Assembly (NCBI RefSeq): GCF_958979055.1
Contig: NC_084894.1
Coordinates: 24,459,616 to 24,523,615 of the forward strand
Direction: 5' to 3'
DNA: 64,000 nucleotides
DNA from: Alnus glutinosa
Taxonomy: Eukaryota > Streptophyta > Magnoliopsida > Fagales > Betulaceae
The notes beneath the pieces were generated by a model, which was not told the DNA's origin, ran no database searches, and worked only from the letters and a program-made list of their open reading frames with translations. Shown one piece after another: positions 32,708 to 45,540 of the stretch (the stretch's first letter is position 1; every line of letters begins with the position of its first letter). Both the position numbers and the translations under genes were made by a program.

Positions 32708-32879
32708 TAAACTACCACCCAATTGATAATGTCTCACCCAAACTTTTTTAATTTGGATAATGTTCTCCACTCCAAAATTGGAAAAAAAAAAATTAAAAGA
32801 AAAACTAAAAAAGTTTTTTGTTCTTTTTATATTTTTTTTAAATAAATAAAATTTTCATTTAAAAAAATTAATTTTTTTT

Positions 32880-32918
<39 letters not shown>

Positions 32919-33092
32919 AATTTATAGAGGTATTTTTGTTTTATTGAAAATTTTATAAGGTTATTTTTGTCTTTTTGCTAGCCTTAATTAGTTATGGGAT
33001 ATATTAACAATATTTTGATAGTTTGAAAAGGCATTATCTCAATTAAAAATTTAAAGAGACATAGTCATTTAGGTGGTAGTTTAAGAGGTCTA
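32708..33092. mobile_element. MITE with ~35-bp inverted ends
   Basis: The left end (TTAAACTACCACCCAATTGATAATG then TCTC) and right end (GAGACATAGTCATTTAGGTGG then TAGTTTAA) are inverted copies. Inside is an (AT)n microsatellite at 32885-32917. The collinear sequence near 42975-43005 lacks it. Confidence 0.7.
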
Positions 33093-33094
33093 CA

Positions 33095-33216
33095 TGGGTC
33101 TCCAATAAGTAACTCAATTGACTGGGGACCACGCCTCATGAAGCGGAGGTCACTAGTTTGAATCCTCCTCCCCTTCTTGTGTGAACTATTTCCTTTTTTT
33201 TTTTTTTTTTTTTTTA
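33095..33216 (+). mobile_element. tRNA-derived SINE
   Basis: It has a body with an A-box-like TAACTCAATTGAC and a B-box-like AGTTTGAATCC, then CTTCTTGTGTGAACTA and a T run (33187-33214). This is the layout of plant tRNA-derived SINEs. It sits directly after the MITE; both are missing from the collinear DNA near 42990. Confidence 0.65.
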
Positions 33217-34653
33217 ACCACCAAATTCTCACGAATGCCACTGTCTTTGTAAATCTCAAATCTTTCGATTGATTGTGCAGCTTAATATTCAATATTAGGA
33301 ATTTGAAGGCTATAATCGATGTGTGAGGATATTTTATAGGGCATAACATTATCTTCTATTATTTTTAAAAAGAAATTTAATTAGTGTTAAAGGGCAAGAA
33401 TCAGGAAGATAAAATTGAAATCACGAGTATCGATTTAAGGCGTTTGATATACAAAATTGATGACTAAAATGGAATGGTTATTTATATGGAATAGTGGTTT
33501 TTTTTTTTTAATATATATATTATTCTTGAAAATGACTGTTTCTCTACAAAGAAGAAAAGTCCTGAAAATTTTTTTTTGAAAAAAAGGTGAATAAAATTTC
33601 CGGAAAAACCTATTATTCTTTATTTCTTCAAACTCAAAATTTATATAAATAAATAAATAAGAAATTAATATTCGATGGGGGCTGGTCAACCCTAACATAA
33701 CACTAAGGGTGGTCAAACTAGTGACACCACCCTTCATGTCATTGGCAGTAGCCAAGACCACTCCCATGGTTTAGGGGTGGTCGCGCGTGGTGATCGTGAC
33801 CATCCTTAGTGTTCTGTTAGGATGGTCGGCCACTCAAAACTTTCAAATTTTGGTTGTAAAAAAAAAAAAAAAAAAAAAAATTGTTATTTTTTGAAAAATA
33901 ATTTTTAGGGCTCGGGTATTTTAAGAATTTTAATGAGAATATCATGTATTGTCACCAAATAAAAGTGTAAAAATAATTATTTCATTCCAACTTTTTATAT
34001 TCACAGTAATACCTATTTTTATTGTTAAAGAAATTGAATGACCATGTCATATACGAAACGAAACGTAGCATAAAAATAATCTGAACCATAGGAATAGTTT
34101 AATAATTTTCTTTTTTATCAATGGCAGGGAATTAGTCCATGAAAATAATTAAATTGGCAAGAGTTCTCACCATCCCTTCAGTGGAATGATCAAAATTTGA
34201 AGTGGATGAGCTTGTACAATTAGCATGGGGACAAGAACATTCATTCACTGCAGGCCTGCACTAGATGATGAATAATAAGAGCTCCGTATGCTAGGTTTAC
34301 TATATGAAAGCAATACATATTTTTAAAATATTAGGGCTTAAAAACAATTAAAACAAGCTCAAACTACTAAAAATCGACTTTAATTATTTTTAAAATTGTT
34401 TAAAATAGGTTCTAATTAATGGAGACTCAAAGAAAGCCTAAAAGACTAAAATATGCTCAAAAGGTACATTACCCAATATGCAGACAGAGAATAATAACAA
34501 TATTTAATAATCCCACTAATACAGATTATAAAAATATAGCGCGAATGCATATGCGGATATGTAAAAGTGATACCCGCATTTGAAGGATGCGGTTATGGAT
34601 ATTACAATTAACCGCACCCGCATGTACACCTCTAATCATTATAATATAGTTTA
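33216..34653. other. Intergenic, collinear with 43000-44860
   Basis: No gene. 33665-33840 is a foldback-centre remnant (GGGTGGTC / GACCACTCC pairs), with a counterpart at 43432-43600. An A run lies at 33859-33880. 34190-34300 has a piece of the lectin-kinase upstream module (CACTGCAGGCCTGCA). Confidence 0.6.
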
Positions 34654-34968
34654 GGGTGCGTTTGGGATTGCGATTTCGTAGACAATAAGTGCGATTTTAA
34701 ACCAAATCGCAGAATATAGATCGTTTGGGAACTGCGTTTTTAAAAATTACGATTTGAAAACGCAGAAAATCTGCTTTTTCAAATCGCAGATAAAATGGTG
34801 CTTTTTTGAAAACGCAGAATTTTAAAAGTAAATTCGCGATTTTAAAGGCTAAACTGCGATTTTGCCAAACGCTTAATTGCGTTTTTAAAAATCACTTTTT
34901 TCAAATCGCACATTTTAAAATCGTTATTTTAAATCGCACTTTTTGAAATCGCAAACCCAAACGGACCC
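34654..34968. mobile_element. MITE, Tourist/PIF-Harbinger-like
   Basis: A 315-bp element with inverted ends GGGTGCGTTTGGGATTGCGA and TCGCAAACCCAAACGGACCC. It is flanked by TTA on both sides (34651-34653, 34969-34971), typical of PIF/Harbinger. Many inverted AAATCGCA/TGCGATTT pairs lie inside. No transposase. Confidence 0.88.
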
Positions 34969-36626
34969 TTAATCAATTAGTAATGCAACCAATTTAATAA
35001 ATTTTCTTAAAAAAAAAATTGCATGGTATTAGTCCAAGGAAATAAATTGGCAATATTACTGCTACTTCCTCCAAAAAGCATGTTCTACCTCATATGGCCC
35101 GTTGCATAAAAGGCTAGACCGAGTAAGCTTAAGCATTATTTCTGAAAACATTTTCTACCATGAAAAGACCTTAGGCATGAAAAAATTGATCATTTAATTA
35201 TTATGGATTGATGAAATATCAAAGCAATACATATCTTTTTCAATTACGTGAAGGTAATGGGCATGGGACCAAACAAAGTCTTTAATAGTCTCCCCTAACT
35301 TATTACAAACACGTACACCCTGACAAGAGATTTTGGGCAAAATCAAAGCACACGAAGGTTGAATTTTTGCTGAAACCAGCATCCAAAGACCTCTCCCTTC
35401 ATATGGAGGAAAATTATGGAGAAGGATTAGACCCTTTTCTGTACTTTGAATCAAACATGACTTTGTAAACCCTCTATTAATACCGGAATTACGTACGACG
35501 GTATGTCTACAAACTTTCAACTAATTTCCAATGTTTAAAACTGACAAGTAACTACTACCGAAAGAGATGTGATATGTTGCTATCCCATGACGCAACTATT
35601 GACACAATTATTGACTTTATTTTTTTATTTTTTTTATTAAACAAAAAAAAAAATCAAAAAAATCATGTAAGTAGGTTCTGGTTTTGCATTTTCTTTTAAA
35701 AAAAATTAAAAAAAAATCGATAGTTATCTTTGGATGACAAAATAGTATTTCTCACTCGGATATCTTGTTTAAGTATATAGATTGATGCTCTTTCTTCACA
35801 TTCATTTATTGCAATATGACTTATGGGCGTATTTCAAGTAGCTAATTAAACTTTAATATTTTAAGTGACTTTAAAACACACTTCATTGTGAAATATGTGT
35901 GAAGAGTAGAATTACTTATTTACATATGACCGCAAATAAAAATATCAAGTTGGGATAAATAGTTGATATGAACCATTGAGGACAAAAGTTGCTAATAGAT
36001 AGGAGAGACAATTTTTTACACGACTTATAAACCGGACACGAAATTAGTGTGTTGAGATTGATGGGTTTGACCCGTTTAATTAAATTGGTCGGTTTAGAGT
36101 TAACTTATATAATCTTGTACCCATACCTCAATACAATTAGACCTCAAAACGCAACATTGAGGACTAATAATTTTTTATACGACCTGTGAACCTGACTCGA
36201 AATTAGCAGGTTGGGTTAAGAGGGTCTAATCCATTTAATTAAATGAGTCAAGTTCGAGTTAACCTATATACTCTTATACCCATACTCAACACATTCCGAA
36301 CTCAACACGCGATCACTAAGTCATTGGAGGCCATGACATGAAGAAAATATTAATTGAAAACACAGTAAAAACATTTATTTCAAATGGAGATAAGATTGCC
36401 AAGACTTTATTTAAAAGGTGCGAAGGAAAGATTGAGACAATTTTCTATCCTTGCGGTCACAATAAGGCATTGAAAGAATCATTTTCCTACTGTCCTTTGA
36501 AAAAAGAAAACTATAAACGATGAGCAATGACATCTGAAACATCAAAAAGTCGTTTTCCTAATCACATGCAGTTTCTAGTTGATCTTCTTTTCTCTTTGGA
36601 GGGAAAGTAGTTGGTTCCTAAACGGT
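34969..36626. other. Upstream region of kinase C
   Basis: The upstream module (35160-35560 and 36350-36620), a possible MITE at 35560-35757, and a tandem pair of the dispersed ~150-bp repeat (36003-36155, 36160-36315). No gene. Confidence 0.65.
36003..36315. repeat. Tandem pair of dispersed ~150-bp repeat
   Basis: Two adjacent diverged copies share AATTTTTTA(C/T)ACGAC, CGAAATTAG and GTTAACCTATATA-like phrases. Single copies are at 10640-11110, 11636, 13545, 14190, 19230-19680, 20200, 22870, 23775 and 30420-30745. This indicates a family amplified across the array. Confidence 0.65.
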
Positions 36627-36635
36627 TATAAATAA
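36627..36635 (+). promoter_or_regulatory. TATA box of kinase C
   Basis: TATAAATAA about 52 bases before the start codon; transcription would begin near 36660. The leader contains the shared TTTACAAAAAGCAGG segment. Confidence 0.5.
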
Positions 36636-36686
36636 ACGCATTTCTGTTTACAAAAAGCAGGCTTTTTTCCTCTCTACCGCACCCAA

Positions 36687-38708
36687 ATGGCTACATTTCT
36701 TAGATCACTTCATTTTCTGATACTTCTGTATGTTTCTAATATTCCCTTGGCCTTTGCTCAAGACGAAAACCAATTTATCTACGATGGCTTCAAGCAAGCC
36801 AAACTGCAACTTGATGGAATCGCAGCAATCCACGGCAATGGTCTATTGCAACTAACCAACATTTCATACCGACAACGTGGCAATGCTTTCTACCAATTTC
36901 CAATAAAATTCAACACAACTTCATCCAGTTTAGCTTCATCTCTTTCATTTTCTACAAACTTTGTGTTTGTCATGGTTCCTCAAATGCAAAATTTTGGTGG
37001 TCACGGCATTGCCTTCACCATCAGTCCCACGAGGGACTTTACTTATGCTACACCAAGTCACTATCTGGGGCTCTTCAATTCTTCCAGTAACGGCCTTACT
37101 ACAAACCACATCTTGGCCATCGAGCTTGATGCTGCCGAAAACCCTGAATTTGGAGATATTGATAAAAACCATGTGGGAATTGATGTCAACGGCTTGAAAT
37201 CAGTTGAATCAGCTCCAACAACGTATTTTTCCAATGAAGAAGGGAAGAATATAAGCTTGGAGCTCACGAGTGGCAATCCAATGCATCTTTGGATAGACTA
37301 CGATGAAGCAGAAAAGTTACTGAATGTAACTCTTGCCCCTACAGGAATCCCAAAACCCAACAGGCCTCTCTTGTCAACATCCATCGACCTGTCTCAAATT
37401 CTCTTGGAATCCATGTATGTTGGTTTCTCTGCATCCACAGGTACACTTACAAGTGACCAATATATTCTTGGATGGAGCTTTAATAAAAGTGGGCCAGCAC
37501 AAAGCCTTGAAATTTCGAGACTTCCTCCAGTTCCCCAACAGAGGGAAAGAAAAGAGAAATCAAGCCTAGTGATCATGACTTCTCTCATAGCAGTAGCGCT
37601 TGTGCTGATAATCGTCGCTGGAGGTGCTGCTTACATTTTGAGGAGGAAGAAATATGAAGAACTACGAGAAGATTGGGAAGAGGAGCATGGTCCCCACAGG
37701 TTCAGCTATAAAAATCTCCACAAAGCAACCAAAGGTTTCAAACACACGGAGCTTCTTGGAGAAGGAGGTTTTGGAAAGGTTTACAGAGGAATACTCCCTT
37801 CGTCTAATGTACAAATTGCGGTAAAGAGAGTCTCCCATAATTCCAAACAAGGGATGAAGGAATTTGTGGCTGAGATCGTTACCATGGGAAGACTGAGGCA
37901 TAGGAACTTGGTGCAGCTCCTGGGTTATTGCCGACGAAGGGGAGAACTATTGTTGGTCTATGATTATATGCCCAACGGAAGCCTAGACAAGTTCTTATAT
38001 AGAAATGAAAATCCAAAACTTAACTGGTTTCAACGATTTCGAATCATTAGAGGAGTAGCAGCTGGCCTTCTTTACCTTCATGAAGAGTGGGAACAGGTTG
38101 TTGTGCACCGAGATGTAAAAGCAAGTAATGTTCTATTAGATGTTGAATTAAACGGAAGGCTTGGAGATTTTGGGCTTGCCAGATTATATGACCATGGCAC
38201 CAATCCTGAAACAACCCATGTGGTTGGGACTGTGGGTTATTTGGCTCCGGAGCTTACTAGAGCAGGAAGGGCAACCACTTGCAGTGATGTGTTTGCTTTT
38301 GGGGCTTTTATGCTCGAAGTGGCTTGTGGAAGGAGGCCGATAGAGCTACAGGCCCAAGGACTGCCTGAAGGGTTGATTTTAGTTGATTGGGTCTCTGAGT
38401 GCTGGAGAAGAGATGCTATCCTTGATGCTAGTGATCCTAGATTGGAAAGTAATTTTGTGGTGGAGGAAATGGAATTGGTTTTGAAAATAGGTCTGTTTTG
38501 TTCACATGCAATGCCAACAGCTAGGCCTAGCATGAGGCAAGTGATGCAGTTGTTGGATGGCGATGTTGTTCTGCCAGAATTACCACGTGACAGTGCTTTT
38601 GGTGCCTTTGCAAGTTCTGAATCATCTGATTTCATGTCATTTCCTTTTACCCTGGCTTCTGCCCCTTCCATGTGTAGCACTGATTCAATCCTGAAAAGTG
38701 GTCGTTGA
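36687..38708 (+). CDS. L-type lectin receptor-like kinase C (LecRK class IV-like)
   Basis: 673 residues. Signal peptide ~1-24; lectin ~25-275 with metal-site residues in LAIELDAAENPEFGD and NHVGID. The membrane span is ~293-318 (with an extra Gly: IVAGGAAYIL). The RD kinase is intact: GEGGFGKVY, IAVKR, HRDVKASN, DFGLA, APE. Late in the kinase (after IELQAQ) it carries an inserted GLPEG-type segment absent from A, B and D but matched in E. No intron; start matches paralogues. A large solo LTR sits about 1 kb after the stop and cuts its conserved 3' flank in two. Membrane receptor; ligand unknown. Confidence 0.95.
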   Translation: MATFLRSLHFLILLYVSNIPLAFAQDENQFIYDGFKQAKLQLDGIAAIHGNGLLQLTNISYRQRGNAFYQFPIKFNTTSSSLASSLSFSTNFVFVMVPQMQNFGGHGIAFTISPTRDFTYATPSHYLGLFNSSSNGLTTNHILAIELDAAENPEFGDIDKNHVGIDVNGLKSVESAPTTYFSNEEGKNISLELTSGNPMHLWIDYDEAEKLLNVTLAPTGIPKPNRPLLSTSIDLSQILLESMYVGFSASTGTLTSDQYILGWSFNKSGPAQSLEISRLPPVPQQRERKEKSSLVIMTSLIAVALVLIIVAGGAAYILRRKKYEELREDWEEEHGPHRFSYKNLHKATKGFKHTELLGEGGFGKVYRGILPSSNVQIAVKRVSHNSKQGMKEFVAEIVTMGRLRHRNLVQLLGYCRRRGELLLVYDYMPNGSLDKFLYRNENPKLNWFQRFRIIRGVAAGLLYLHEEWEQVVVHRDVKASNVLLDVELNGRLGDFGLARLYDHGTNPETTHVVGTVGYLAPELTRAGRATTCSDVFAFGAFMLEVACGRRPIELQAQGLPEGLILVDWVSECWRRDAILDASDPRLESNFVVEEMELVLKIGLFCSHAMPTARPSMRQVMQLLDGDVVLPELPRDSAFGAFASSESSDFMSFPFTLASAPSMCSTDSILKSGR

Positions 38709-39737
38709 ATCGACTGCATGTCTCATGCTAGATCATGAAGCTATATATGCATGGGACCAATCAAACAGTGCGACATAGAAAGCTTATAAATCACTTGATG
38801 GTTGGAGAGGAGAGAGAAAAAAACTTGTGATGAATATGTTGTATATACCATTTCTTTCGCTAAATTGTTGTATTTGTTACAAATATTATTTCTTTTTTGA
38901 AATATTTAAAACATATTACCCTTTCTCAAAATGTTTGTGAGTTTTTATGAAGAAGAAAAATCAGTTTTAATAATTTTGTTTTAAAGTATTTTGACTGTTT
39001 ATTTTTTTTCTTCTAAAAGAATTATGACAGTTAGTCATAAAATCTCAAAATATAAATGTTGGGTGTTTACAAATCATTAAAGTTTTCTTTAACCGATTGG
39101 TCATTAAGATGCATCAACATTTTAAATGGTTTTTTTTTTACTATTAATATTTTAAACATTTTTTTTTACCGTTGATGATTAAAACTCTTGTCTTGGTCAT
39201 TAAAGAAAAAGAAAAAACAAATGCTCATTTTGTTGATCATCAAATCATTTTAACCATTGGTTTTAGTGGCTTTAAGAAAAGGAAAAAATTGATGGTCAAC
39301 TTCTCATATATATATTAAGTTCCGAATGAGCATTTGAGAACTTACTTTTTCTTTGGCTTCCAACATATTTTCCAGCGTGTAGTTTATTCCAAAGTGAATT
39401 TGTTTTAAGCCAAGAAGCTATTTGTTATATTAATATTTTTTCTACAAGAAAAAATATTCTGAAGTCTCCCATCCACTTTGATCCAAGGGTTGTTTTATTT
39501 GATATTCATTCTTGGAAATGTGACTTTAACGAAGATAGACGCTATAGTCTAATCCTGGGAGGTTGTGTGTTAAGAGATCTGATCACACCGAGTTATACAT
39601 TCCGAGAGGCATGAATTAACATTTAAGGACAATGCTTTTCTTGTGTGATTCTATAGCATTGTAAAATATTTCCTTAATTTAATTTTAATCTCTTGTACAG
39701 TATTTATTTTATTATTATTATTATTTCGGATCAATAT
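38709..39737. other. Kinase C 3' flank and older insertion
   Basis: The conserved 3' flank continues to about 38868 and resumes at about 42828 (GACTTTGAAAATGATATTAG). The AT-rich DNA between (38868-39737 and 42702-42828) is an earlier insertion of about 1 kb, itself split by the solo LTR. No gene. Confidence 0.6.
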
Positions 39738-42701
39738 TGTAATACCTCGTATTTTAAGATATTGAATAAAATATCTTAAAATATGATTTATGACCTAATA
39801 ATAAGGTAAAAGAATAAATATGAATATTTATGAAAATAAATATTCATTTATTAAAAAGCAGTTATAATTTTAGTTTAATAAAAGTTTAAACAGACTATAA
39901 ACTTTGGAACAATAGAAATAAGGTCAAAAGAACTCCATTTTGGTTGATTCAAAAGTCAGAACGTTTTTCTCGAAGTCCTCTAACTACCCTCCAAATTTCA
40001 TAATTTTTGGACTCTGTTTAGTGTTCAAAAATGCCCACAAAAAATGGTACCTTGATCTGGATGAAATTTGAACAATAATAATTTGTGGGCCATTTCTATT
40101 TCTTAAGACCCAGCAGCCCACATGTTTAGGAACCCAGCCCCTAGCCCATGGAATCATTAACATCAGCCCAGCCCTCATGTTTTTAAAAGGGACTAATTTT
40201 TATTTAATAAAATTGGAAGTGCTTCACGTGGGTTTCCATTTTTCCAGATTTATTTCCTTTTGATCACAAGTCCAGTTCACGCCAAGACCAACCCATTTTC
40301 ATGTGATTTTTGCTCGGCCCAACCCATCTCATTCAACACCCAATCCAGCTCAATCAACAGGGATATTGATGAAGGAAAATTTTTAGTTATTATTAAGTTG
40401 AGAACCAAGGAGAAATTAGTTAGAGATAAGGGATATTGGTCGATTTTGATTCTTCAAATCTACCAAATCTTATCTTGTAATCATTTGCTGAAACACCTGC
40501 AAGATTTCTGTCCGTAGATCAAAATCGGTGCTGGAATAATCGACACCTTTCAGGTCTTCTATATAAAGAGAGCATGGGCTATGGGACCTGGACACACAAA
40601 GCCAAAGCTCTCCACTCTTCTTCCCCATTCTCTGTTTTTCTCTCTGCTGGAAGTCTTCTTCTCTCTTTCTCTTTGTCTTTCTTTTAGTTTCAGCAGCAAT
40701 TCTCCCTCTCTTGCTCACGGTTTGTAGCCCAGAAAAATAGAAAAGAAAACAAAGAGGAAAACTAGAAAATTCTCTCCAAAGCTCTCTCCTATTTCCTTGA
40801 TTATTTTTCTGCAACTCTTCTCTTTTTCTCCCTCTATTTGAACTTTCTGGCTCTCTCTCGGTTTTGGGTCCAGCAGCAAGTAGAAGATTAGAAGAAGGTA
40901 GTTTCTCTCTTTCTCTCACTCTACTCCATCTCTGTCTCTCTCAGCTTTCATCTACAGAGAAGGAAAAAAATAAAATATAAGAAAGAAGAAAGAAAAAGGA
41001 TAAGGACCAAATGAATGGATAAATAAAAAGAAAAGTAGAAGCCACAGTAAGTTCTCTCAAGCCTCTCCCTCAATCTTCTCGTATGTGTATTGTACAAAAG
41101 ATAGAACAAAAAAATAAGAAAGGACGAAAGGGGGAAAAAAAAAAAAAAAAGTGGAAGTTTGTGTGTGTTGAACGTGTGCGTGAGTGTTATATATATATAT
41201 ATATAATTGATACTTGGTAAGTTTCTATATGTATAAGGATTTGATTTATGTAATTTTTAAGTTATTAACTTTATTTTAACATTTTGTGATTTTACAGTTT
41301 TTATTATTTTAAGTATCTAACGTTTTAAGTTGTGTTTTAAAATAGGCTTCTCAAGTGGCGCAAAAGATTTATAAAACACATCGTTATAATGGCCGAATAA
41401 AATGTCAATATTTTACAAAAGCGCCGTTAATCTACTCAAATATTTTAAAGTAATTTAGACATTATTTTCTCCAAATTTTATAAGATTAAAATAAGGATTA
41501 TTTATATTGTACCGCTTGTGCATTTTTAAAATATAAAATTCATTAATTATATTAATCGATTCACTATGTCAATTTGGTACAAATATAGATAAGCTTTTAT
41601 AATACCGTTTTAATTAAAAGGTATTTTAGTCTTTAATTAATAAATGCTGTAAAAATATCCACACGAAATATGTGTTAATATAATTAACCTATTTTATGTC
41701 GTTATAATATCTAAGCGACATTAGAAATTGTGATAAGTGATTTATAAGTCAAAAGTGATAAAATTTTAAAATAGGTTCCTAGTATTTTGTACTAATACAT
41801 TATCAAATGTATATAACTGTGCAGTCATTATTCCTGTGGATCTCTCTTGTAGTAGAGAACTGAAAGTATTTATTACTTATTGAGGGTGATGCTGAATTTT
41901 CATAATGTTATGATTTTTGCTTTATTAATTGGTTGCGCTTGTGGAATTTGCATATTTTGTTATTTAATTAATGAATTTAATTATAGCAAAGTTGGGAGTG
42001 ACGTCTGCCTGTGCCAAAAAGATAATAAATTATTAGAGGAATAACATCTCCTATAACACGTTAGGCAGGAATTACGTCTCCTAGATTTTATATGCTGGAG
42101 TTACGTCTCCATATGATGAAGGTAAGAAGAAAATGGTTACTAAAATAAATAAGACTCTGCATATAAAACTGTCATTTTATTATGTCATTGCATTGTGTTC
42201 TTTATTTCTAATAAGTCAGCAATCATATTATTATTGAAAACAATGGATTCATTAGGCATTTTTGTATTATTGTTTCTCTATGTATTATATATTAATACAT
42301 GTTATGAGGACGAGGAGTATCAGGATTGTCCAGACCCTTAGATGATCTTATTGGCAGTATCTGAGGATAGGATGCCTCTCATTTTTGTGGACTACTATGC
42401 TTAGTTCATTATTATAATATTCGATGAACAATATTTATATTTATGTTGATATGTATTAATGATGCTATGATTATAATGTTTGTAAATTATCCGTGTCATA
42501 TGTGGCACAAATACTATTTTAATGTGTAATTATTCAATTACACTCTTTATATATTTTTTGAAGTATTTTTGTTAGAAACTCTAATGTGTTAATATTAAAC
42601 AAATATATTCCACTGCTAATTTATAACTCTGATGATGTTGTAATGTTACGTGAAAATTGAAATTTTTACTTACGTCTTTTTGTAAAAAGCGGGACATTAC
42701 A
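39738..42701 (+). mobile_element. Large solo LTR (~2.96 kb)
   Basis: It begins TGTAATACCTCG and ends GCGGGACATTACA, with TG...CA ends inside a longer inverted end (TGTAAT/ATTACA). It is flanked by perfect AATAT duplications (39733-39737, 42702-42706). A TATA box (CTATATAAAGAG, 40559-40570) followed by a pyrimidine-rich leader fits an LTR promoter. No gag or pol is present. The length and TGTAATAC start suggest a Ty3/gypsy element; the lineage is not determined. Open frames inside (such as 40470-40919) look non-coding. Confidence 0.85.
40559..40570 (+). promoter_or_regulatory. LTR TATA box
   Basis: CTATATAAAGAG is followed by a CT-rich tract (40600-40930). It probably marks the U3/R boundary of the large LTR, reading towards kinase D. 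Confidence 0.5.
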
Positions 42702-44589
42702 AATATGGTCTAGTATCAACAATAATTTTTCAACCATTTATTTATTTAATTGTTAATTTTCATATTGACATTATTTTATTTTAATAAAAACTTTGTGCAC
42801 CATCCAAAATTATTTCTAACATGAATTACTCTAGACTTTGAAAATGATATTAGGAAGTAATCTACTTAAGCTTTACAAGTACAACAAAATCAATTCAGAT
42901 TACAACTCTACATCCAATCCCCAACAAGGCGGCCGGGGGATGGTCTTCCATTATTTGGTAGCTTCAAGTAATTCAGAAGTTTTTTCTTTCTACCACCAAA
43001 TTTTCACAAATGCCACTGCCTTTGTAAATCACTATTCTTCCTATTGACTGTGCAACTTAATATTCAATCTTCGGAATTTGAAGGCTATGATGTCATTGAT
43101 GTGTGGGCATATTTTATTGGGTAAAACACTTATTTTCTATATGCGTGATATTATTCATATTAAAAAAAAATTAACTACTGTTAAAGGGCAAGAATCATGA
43201 AGATAAAATTGAAATCGTGAGTATCGATTTAAGGCGTTTGATATATGAAATAAATCACTAAAATGCAATGGTTATTTATATGGAATAGTTTTTTTTTTTT
43301 TGGTTTTACATTATTTTTCTATAAAGAGGAATAGTTATTCCTGAAAAAATATAATATAAAATTTTAAAAAAACCTTTTTTTTTTTTTTTTTTTTCCTCCA
43401 AACAAAAAATTTAAATAAATAAATATTCGATGGGTGACCGGCCAACCCTAGCAGCACGCTAGGGGCACCACCCCTTACGCTACTGGCGGTGGCCAAGACC
43501 ACTCCCATGGTTCAGGGGTGGTTACGGGCACCATCCAAGCATCGTTAGGGGTGGTTGTGACCACCTTCAACGTCCTGTTATAGTGGCTGACCACTCATGT
43601 TGATGTAGGACAAAAATTCTATCTTGTTCCGAAAATGCTCTTATTATCGAGTGGGCTCGTCTTAACATTAGGATTGTTAACAAACGAGCTTGTTCAGGAA
43701 CAATCTTACCTTGAAACAAAGAGATTTGTCGAAGGGTTATTAACAAGTTGGGGCGAAAAGGCTTTTTCGTCGAAACCAAACATTAGGTTCATATGAGTAA
43801 ACTACTTTAAGCGGAACATTTTGTATTGTTGGCATCAAGTAGAAATGAGGACAATTAATATCCGGCGGTTGAAGTACAAAAGGAAAAGGCTATCAACCAG
43901 GTCGATGAAGAGTGAGAAACGGCCAACGGGCATGAGTGAGAAATTACCGACGGGACTTTTAGTACCGCTGATAATTAATTAGTCTATGATGTGGCGCCGA
44001 GATTGATTCTTTTACATCTATAACAAATATCATATTAATATACCAAATCAAGAAGATTTAAGCAAGAAAGGAAATGGTTAACTACCATATGTCGTTCAAG
44101 AAAGAAAAAATAGACTATCGACAAATTGTAATTTGGAAGATATTCAACATAATAACTTTTCTTTAATTTTCTGATTCATCTTCTAAAAGATTCTCATATT
44201 TAGATTTCCTTTGTCGTCAAGTTTTAATTTAGTTATTATATTTTCCCTAATATGGTTTTCCTTTGGCACCAAGTATTTCCATAAATTTAGAATATTCTTT
44301 GGCACCAAGTATTTCTATAGTTTGTTTATTTTGTTTTATTTCAATTCCTAGAATATTTTATCATTTTTTTATAGTTTTAGGGTTTCATTCTAAATTAGGA
44401 GCAATTATAATAAAATAAATAGTTCAGTTTTTGCCATCAATAATATTATCAATTTTCTCTATCAACGTATGTATTGATGATTGTGTGCATTGAGAACACA
44501 ATTTCTCTTTCACGTTTATCACTTCTCGTTACGTACGTCACATGTTGTGGTGTGTGTTTTTTTTTTTTTTTTTTTTTCCAATTTCTTGG

Positions 44590-44651
<62 letters not shown>

Positions 44652-45540
44652 AAGTGGTTTTTTGGAAAAATAGTTTTTGGGGCTCGGGCATTTTATAAAT
44701 ATTTATGTACTAAACATAGCATAAAGGTAAACTCAACCATAAGAATCAGTTTAATAATTTTATTTTTTTCAATTGCAGGGTATTAGGCCATGAAAATAAT
44801 TAAATTGGCAATATTACTAGAGTAAGCTTAGGTTCTTAATTCTCAGCAGTGAAAAAATGGAACATTTGAAGCAGATCAGCTTGTACAAGCCGGGACAATT
44901 ACGTGAAGATAATGGGCCCAAGAAAGGGGTTTTCAATAGATTTTGGGGTTATAAATAGGATACTGGACTATTGGTACATGTTGTTTGAATTTTTTTAATT
45001 TTTTTTTAATTTTTATCACAGATGGTACCTGAATTATAAAAAAAAAAAATGAAAATGATACATCTGTAAAAAAAATTAACGGTAGTCCACGTGTCTACTC
45101 TCAAGTGTTGGTACGCGTCATGCATATACATTAAAAAAAAAAAAAAAAAATCACTGAAAATTTTTTTTTAAAAAAAATTAGTCAAAAATTAAAAATAATA
45201 AAACTTAAAAAGAGAAAAAGAAAAAGGAGGAACCACCTCTATGGGCAAAAATGAAGTGGTCGGCCATCCCTTTTGGTTGGTCTGGGGGTGACCGAACTAT
45301 CTCCATGGGCTACGAAGATGGTTCGACCGCCTCCAAGAACCACGAGGATGTATTCGGCCACCCAAAGTCAACGGTTTAGCCACTCTCAAATCAATTGGTC
45401 TTTGTCTAATAACATTTCTGTCTTTTCTTATTGTCCAAATATCATATGTAATAAGTATTAAAGCACAAAATATAAAAAAATAAAACCACATTAAGCCAAA
45501 AAAAAAAAAAAAAAAAAAAAAGTGTTTAACACAAAATTTT
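42702..45540. other. Intergenic between kinases C and D
   Basis: 42828-43600 and 44594-44900 are collinear with 32640-34330. The insert at about 43599-44579 (starting TGTTGATGTAGG) is absent from the counterpart and could be a solo LTR, but I cannot fix its ends. T and A runs lie at 44557-44577 and 44594-44649. 44950-45400 is a degenerate foldback element (CCACGTGTC and CCGAACTATCTCC motifs). No gene. Confidence 0.55.

Noticed and set aside
33095..33190. Possible tRNA gene from A-box and B-box-like motifs
   Set aside because: No cloverleaf or acceptor stem can be drawn, and a homopolymer tail follows; better explained as a tRNA-derived SINE.
40470..40919. 150-codon minus-strand frame rich in Arg/Lys/Glu
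   Set aside because: It is the complement of the CT-rich leader inside the large LTR; low-complexity composition, no domain.
42838..43047. 69-codon plus-strand ORF
   Set aside because: It translates the resumed kinase C 3' flank and intergenic DNA; no coding homologue.
44474..44786. Lys- or Phe-rich open frames
   Set aside because: Translations of the long T and A runs at 44557-44649.
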